Assembly: GCA_016872225.1 (NCBI GenBank)
Contig: VHAW01000078.1
Span: forward strand, 1 to 7,945
Source: Sphingomonadales bacterium
GTDB taxonomy: Bacteria; Bacteroidota; Bacteroidia; UBA7662
DNA length: 7,945 nucleotides
Direction of reading: 5' to 3'
Made by a program: the position numbers and the translations under genes. Under the pieces are notes generated by a model, which was not told where the DNA came from, ran no database searches, and worked only from the letters and a program-made list of their open reading frames with translations. Shown piece after piece: positions 6,822-7,945 of the stretch (its first letter is position 1; every line of letters begins with the position of its first letter).

Positions 6822-6829
6822 CAAAGGTA
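6822..6829 (-). promoter_or_regulatory. Bacteroidota-type -7 element (TAnnTTTG) for the SDR-VOC unit
   Basis: On the minus strand the bases read TACCTTTG, a full match to the TAnnTTTG -7 consensus known from Bacteroidota housekeeping promoters. The upstream -33 position (about 6849-6852) reads TTAA on that strand, a weak match to TTTG. Transcription would begin near 6816 and leave a leader of about 17 bases before the ATG at 6799. The element lies in the only divergent intergenic gap of the window, as expected for a promoter. The consensus is short, so chance is possible. Confidence 0.42.
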
Positions 6830-6863
6830 AGTCCGTGAGCGCAGCGCCTTAACTTCGTCTGCG

Positions 6864-7886
6864 ATGTCTCTCTATGTTCCACGACGATTATGTTTGGTGT
6901 CGCCTTGGTTAAGCAAATCTCAGGGTGTTCGTTTTTCGAACCGCTTTTTCTCAAGTGGATTGCAGGTTAAACTCCTGTTGGGCCTTTGTTTGGGGATGAC
7001 CCTGGGGATAGGACAAGCGCAGGCCCAGCTGTCCTATGCTTTCTGGATCCGCAACGTGAATTGGGACGGCTATACCTCCTGGCAGAACTATATCCGCCGG
7101 GCCCCTGCCTACCTGGGGCCCAACGCCCTGGCCCTGCCCGAAGCGGTGGGGGGACTGCATACGGGCATTGCCTTGACCGGAAAGTGGCAGGGGGAACTGG
7201 CCCAGGAATGGCATCGCGGGGTATCGCCGTACCGCGAAAACACGGTCAACCCCGTGCTCAACCTTTCCGTGCCTTTGGTTCCCGGCAAGGCTTCCCTGGA
7301 AGTTCATTGGCGCCCTTACGAATGGTGGTCCACCGACACCGTGGTCCGGGATTTGCGTAACGCCCGTTGGGAGGAACCCCGTGATCATAACCCTTCTGAA
7401 CTCTGGGTAATGAACCGCTGGCAAGTCCCGGCCAAATTCCTTGGACCACGAATCCCGCTGACTCTGGGATGGGGTTTCAAAACCACCGCCGGCAAAGGCC
7501 TCGAAAACGCCCGTCATACCAACATGCCTGCGTATTGGTTTGAGGTCAGGACCGGCCGCTCTTACCCCCGCTGGTCCTGGTGGACCCAGCAAGGGTTCCT
7601 GATTTGGCAGGAATCGGTGGGCGGGCAGAACGATGCCTGGACCTGTGCGCTCGGTGTTACAACAAATTCCGGTCCTTGGACTTTGGCAACCCAGGTGCAG
7701 GGCATCAGCGGTTACTTCAACCAAGGGGATCGCCCCTGGTTTCTGCGCAGCGAAGCCTCCTACCAAACCCAAACCCAAGGCCGTTTCTACCTCCGTTACC
7801 AACACGCCCTCCATGACCTTCCCTGCCATACCTGGCGGGTGGGTTATGCGGTGGTTTGGGGTAGGCGTTCTATTTCTGTCCCTTGA
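6864..7886 (+). CDS. Secreted W/Y-rich protein of unknown function, probable outer-membrane beta-barrel
   Basis: A protein of 340 residues with a signal peptide: VKLLLGLCLGMTLGIGQAQA at about 35-54, with cleavage likely after AQA before QLSYAFW. The mature part is rich in Trp and Tyr with alternating polar and hydrophobic residues (for example GFLIWQESVGG, RFYLRYQHALHDLP, TWRVGYAVVW). This fits beta strands of an outer-membrane barrel, and it ends close to the last such strand. The block PAYLGPNALALPEA and the late HDLPCHTWRVG pattern recall a conserved uncharacterised Bacteroidota family, from memory only. The ATG at 6864 leaves about 33 unusual basic residues before the signal peptide. A later start (GTG at 6897 or TTG at 6960) would give a more normal signal sequence. 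The gene is GC-richer than its neighbours, most clearly at about 7080-7280. Its 3' end overlaps a convergent gene by 17 bp. Confidence 0.72.
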   Translation: MSLYVPRRLCLVSPWLSKSQGVRFSNRFFSSGLQVKLLLGLCLGMTLGIGQAQAQLSYAFWIRNVNWDGYTSWQNYIRRAPAYLGPNALALPEAVGGLHTGIALTGKWQGELAQEWHRGVSPYRENTVNPVLNLSVPLVPGKASLEVHWRPYEWWSTDTVVRDLRNARWEEPRDHNPSELWVMNRWQVPAKFLGPRIPLTLGWGFKTTAGKGLENARHTNMPAYWFEVRTGRSYPRWSWWTQQGFLIWQESVGGQNDAWTCALGVTTNSGPWTLATQVQGISGYFNQGDRPWFLRSEASYQTQTQGRFYLRYQHALHDLPCHTWRVGYAVVWGRRSISVP

Positions 7887-7945
7887 TTTCCTGCATCAGT
7901 ACCTCGACGGCCTTGGCGAGCTGGGTATCGCGGCCTTCTAGGAAG
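7870..7945 (-). CDS. C-terminal tail of a gene entering from the right, possibly an S41-type peptidase
   Basis: On the minus strand the frame ending at the TAG (7872-7870) is open to the window edge and reads FLEGRDTQLAKAVEVLMQEI followed by KGQK. It is a charged, helical ending with the look of a real protein C-terminus. The GRDTQLAKAVEVL pattern recalls the GRD-x-x-L-x-K-A-x-E-x-L ending common in S41 (C-terminal processing or tricorn-like) peptidases. With only 24 residues this is a suggestion. The stop overlaps the convergent plus-strand gene by 17 bp. Confidence 0.5.
   Translation of the reverse strand, partial: FLEGRDTQLAKAVEVLMQEIKGQK

Noticed and set aside
6850..6857. TAACTTCG as a plus-strand -7 element for the barrel protein gene
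   Set aside because: It matches seven of eight positions loosely, has no -33 partner, and lies only seven bases before the ATG, so it would only make sense with a later start codon.
6951..7829. Minus-strand open frame of 292 codons opposite the barrel protein gene
   Set aside because: It lacks recognisable domains and is rich in Gly and Pro as expected from antisense reading of GC-rich codons; the plus-strand frame has a signal peptide and barrel-like pattern.

Overview
The window looks like ordinary chromosomal DNA from a member of the Bacteroidota. Several things point that way: a signal peptidase I of 376 residues with a long insert between its catalytic blocks, a two-domain VOC protein of a type I associate with this phylum, a Bacteroidota-like YbaB protein, a W/Y-rich predicted outer-membrane barrel, weak or absent Shine-Dalgarno sequences, and one good TAnnTTTG promoter element. 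I would not name a lower taxon from this sequence.

Layout. On the plus strand, the left edge holds the C-terminal part of a UMF1-type MFS transporter (3-587), closely followed by a LutA/YkgE-type (Fe-S)-binding protein (606-1379). A gene-poor stretch of about 530 bp follows (1380-1906). It contains a decayed N-terminal fragment of a malate/L-lactate dehydrogenase (Ldh_2 family), running directly into a 23-bp tandem repeat of 3.3 copies. Then comes a tight plus-strand cluster that is probably one operon: YbaB/EbfC protein, DUF2231 membrane protein, signal peptidase I (lepB) and a PlsC-like acyltransferase, with gaps of 37, 33 and 20 bp. Two minus-strand genes converge on it: an SDR oxidoreductase (upstream) and a two-domain VOC protein (downstream), probably co-transcribed. 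Diverging from the SDR gene is a secreted, probably outer-membrane protein of unknown function (6864-7886). Its 3' end overlaps the C-terminal tail of a further minus-strand gene that leaves the window at the right edge.

How the genes fit together. The YbaB-DUF2231-lepB-acyltransferase cluster has an envelope flavour (protein export and phospholipid synthesis) plus a small nucleoid protein. The LutA-like gene has no lutB or lutC in view, but the relic beside it belongs to a family that includes lactate and malate dehydrogenases, which hints at a lost 2-hydroxyacid oxidation neighbourhood. I see no phage, CRISPR, toxin-antitoxin, transposase, tRNA or rRNA gene. I did not find a convincing new biological system. 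The most noteworthy signals are the Ldh_2 relic, the tandem repeat with overlapping palindromes, and the uncharacterised barrel protein.
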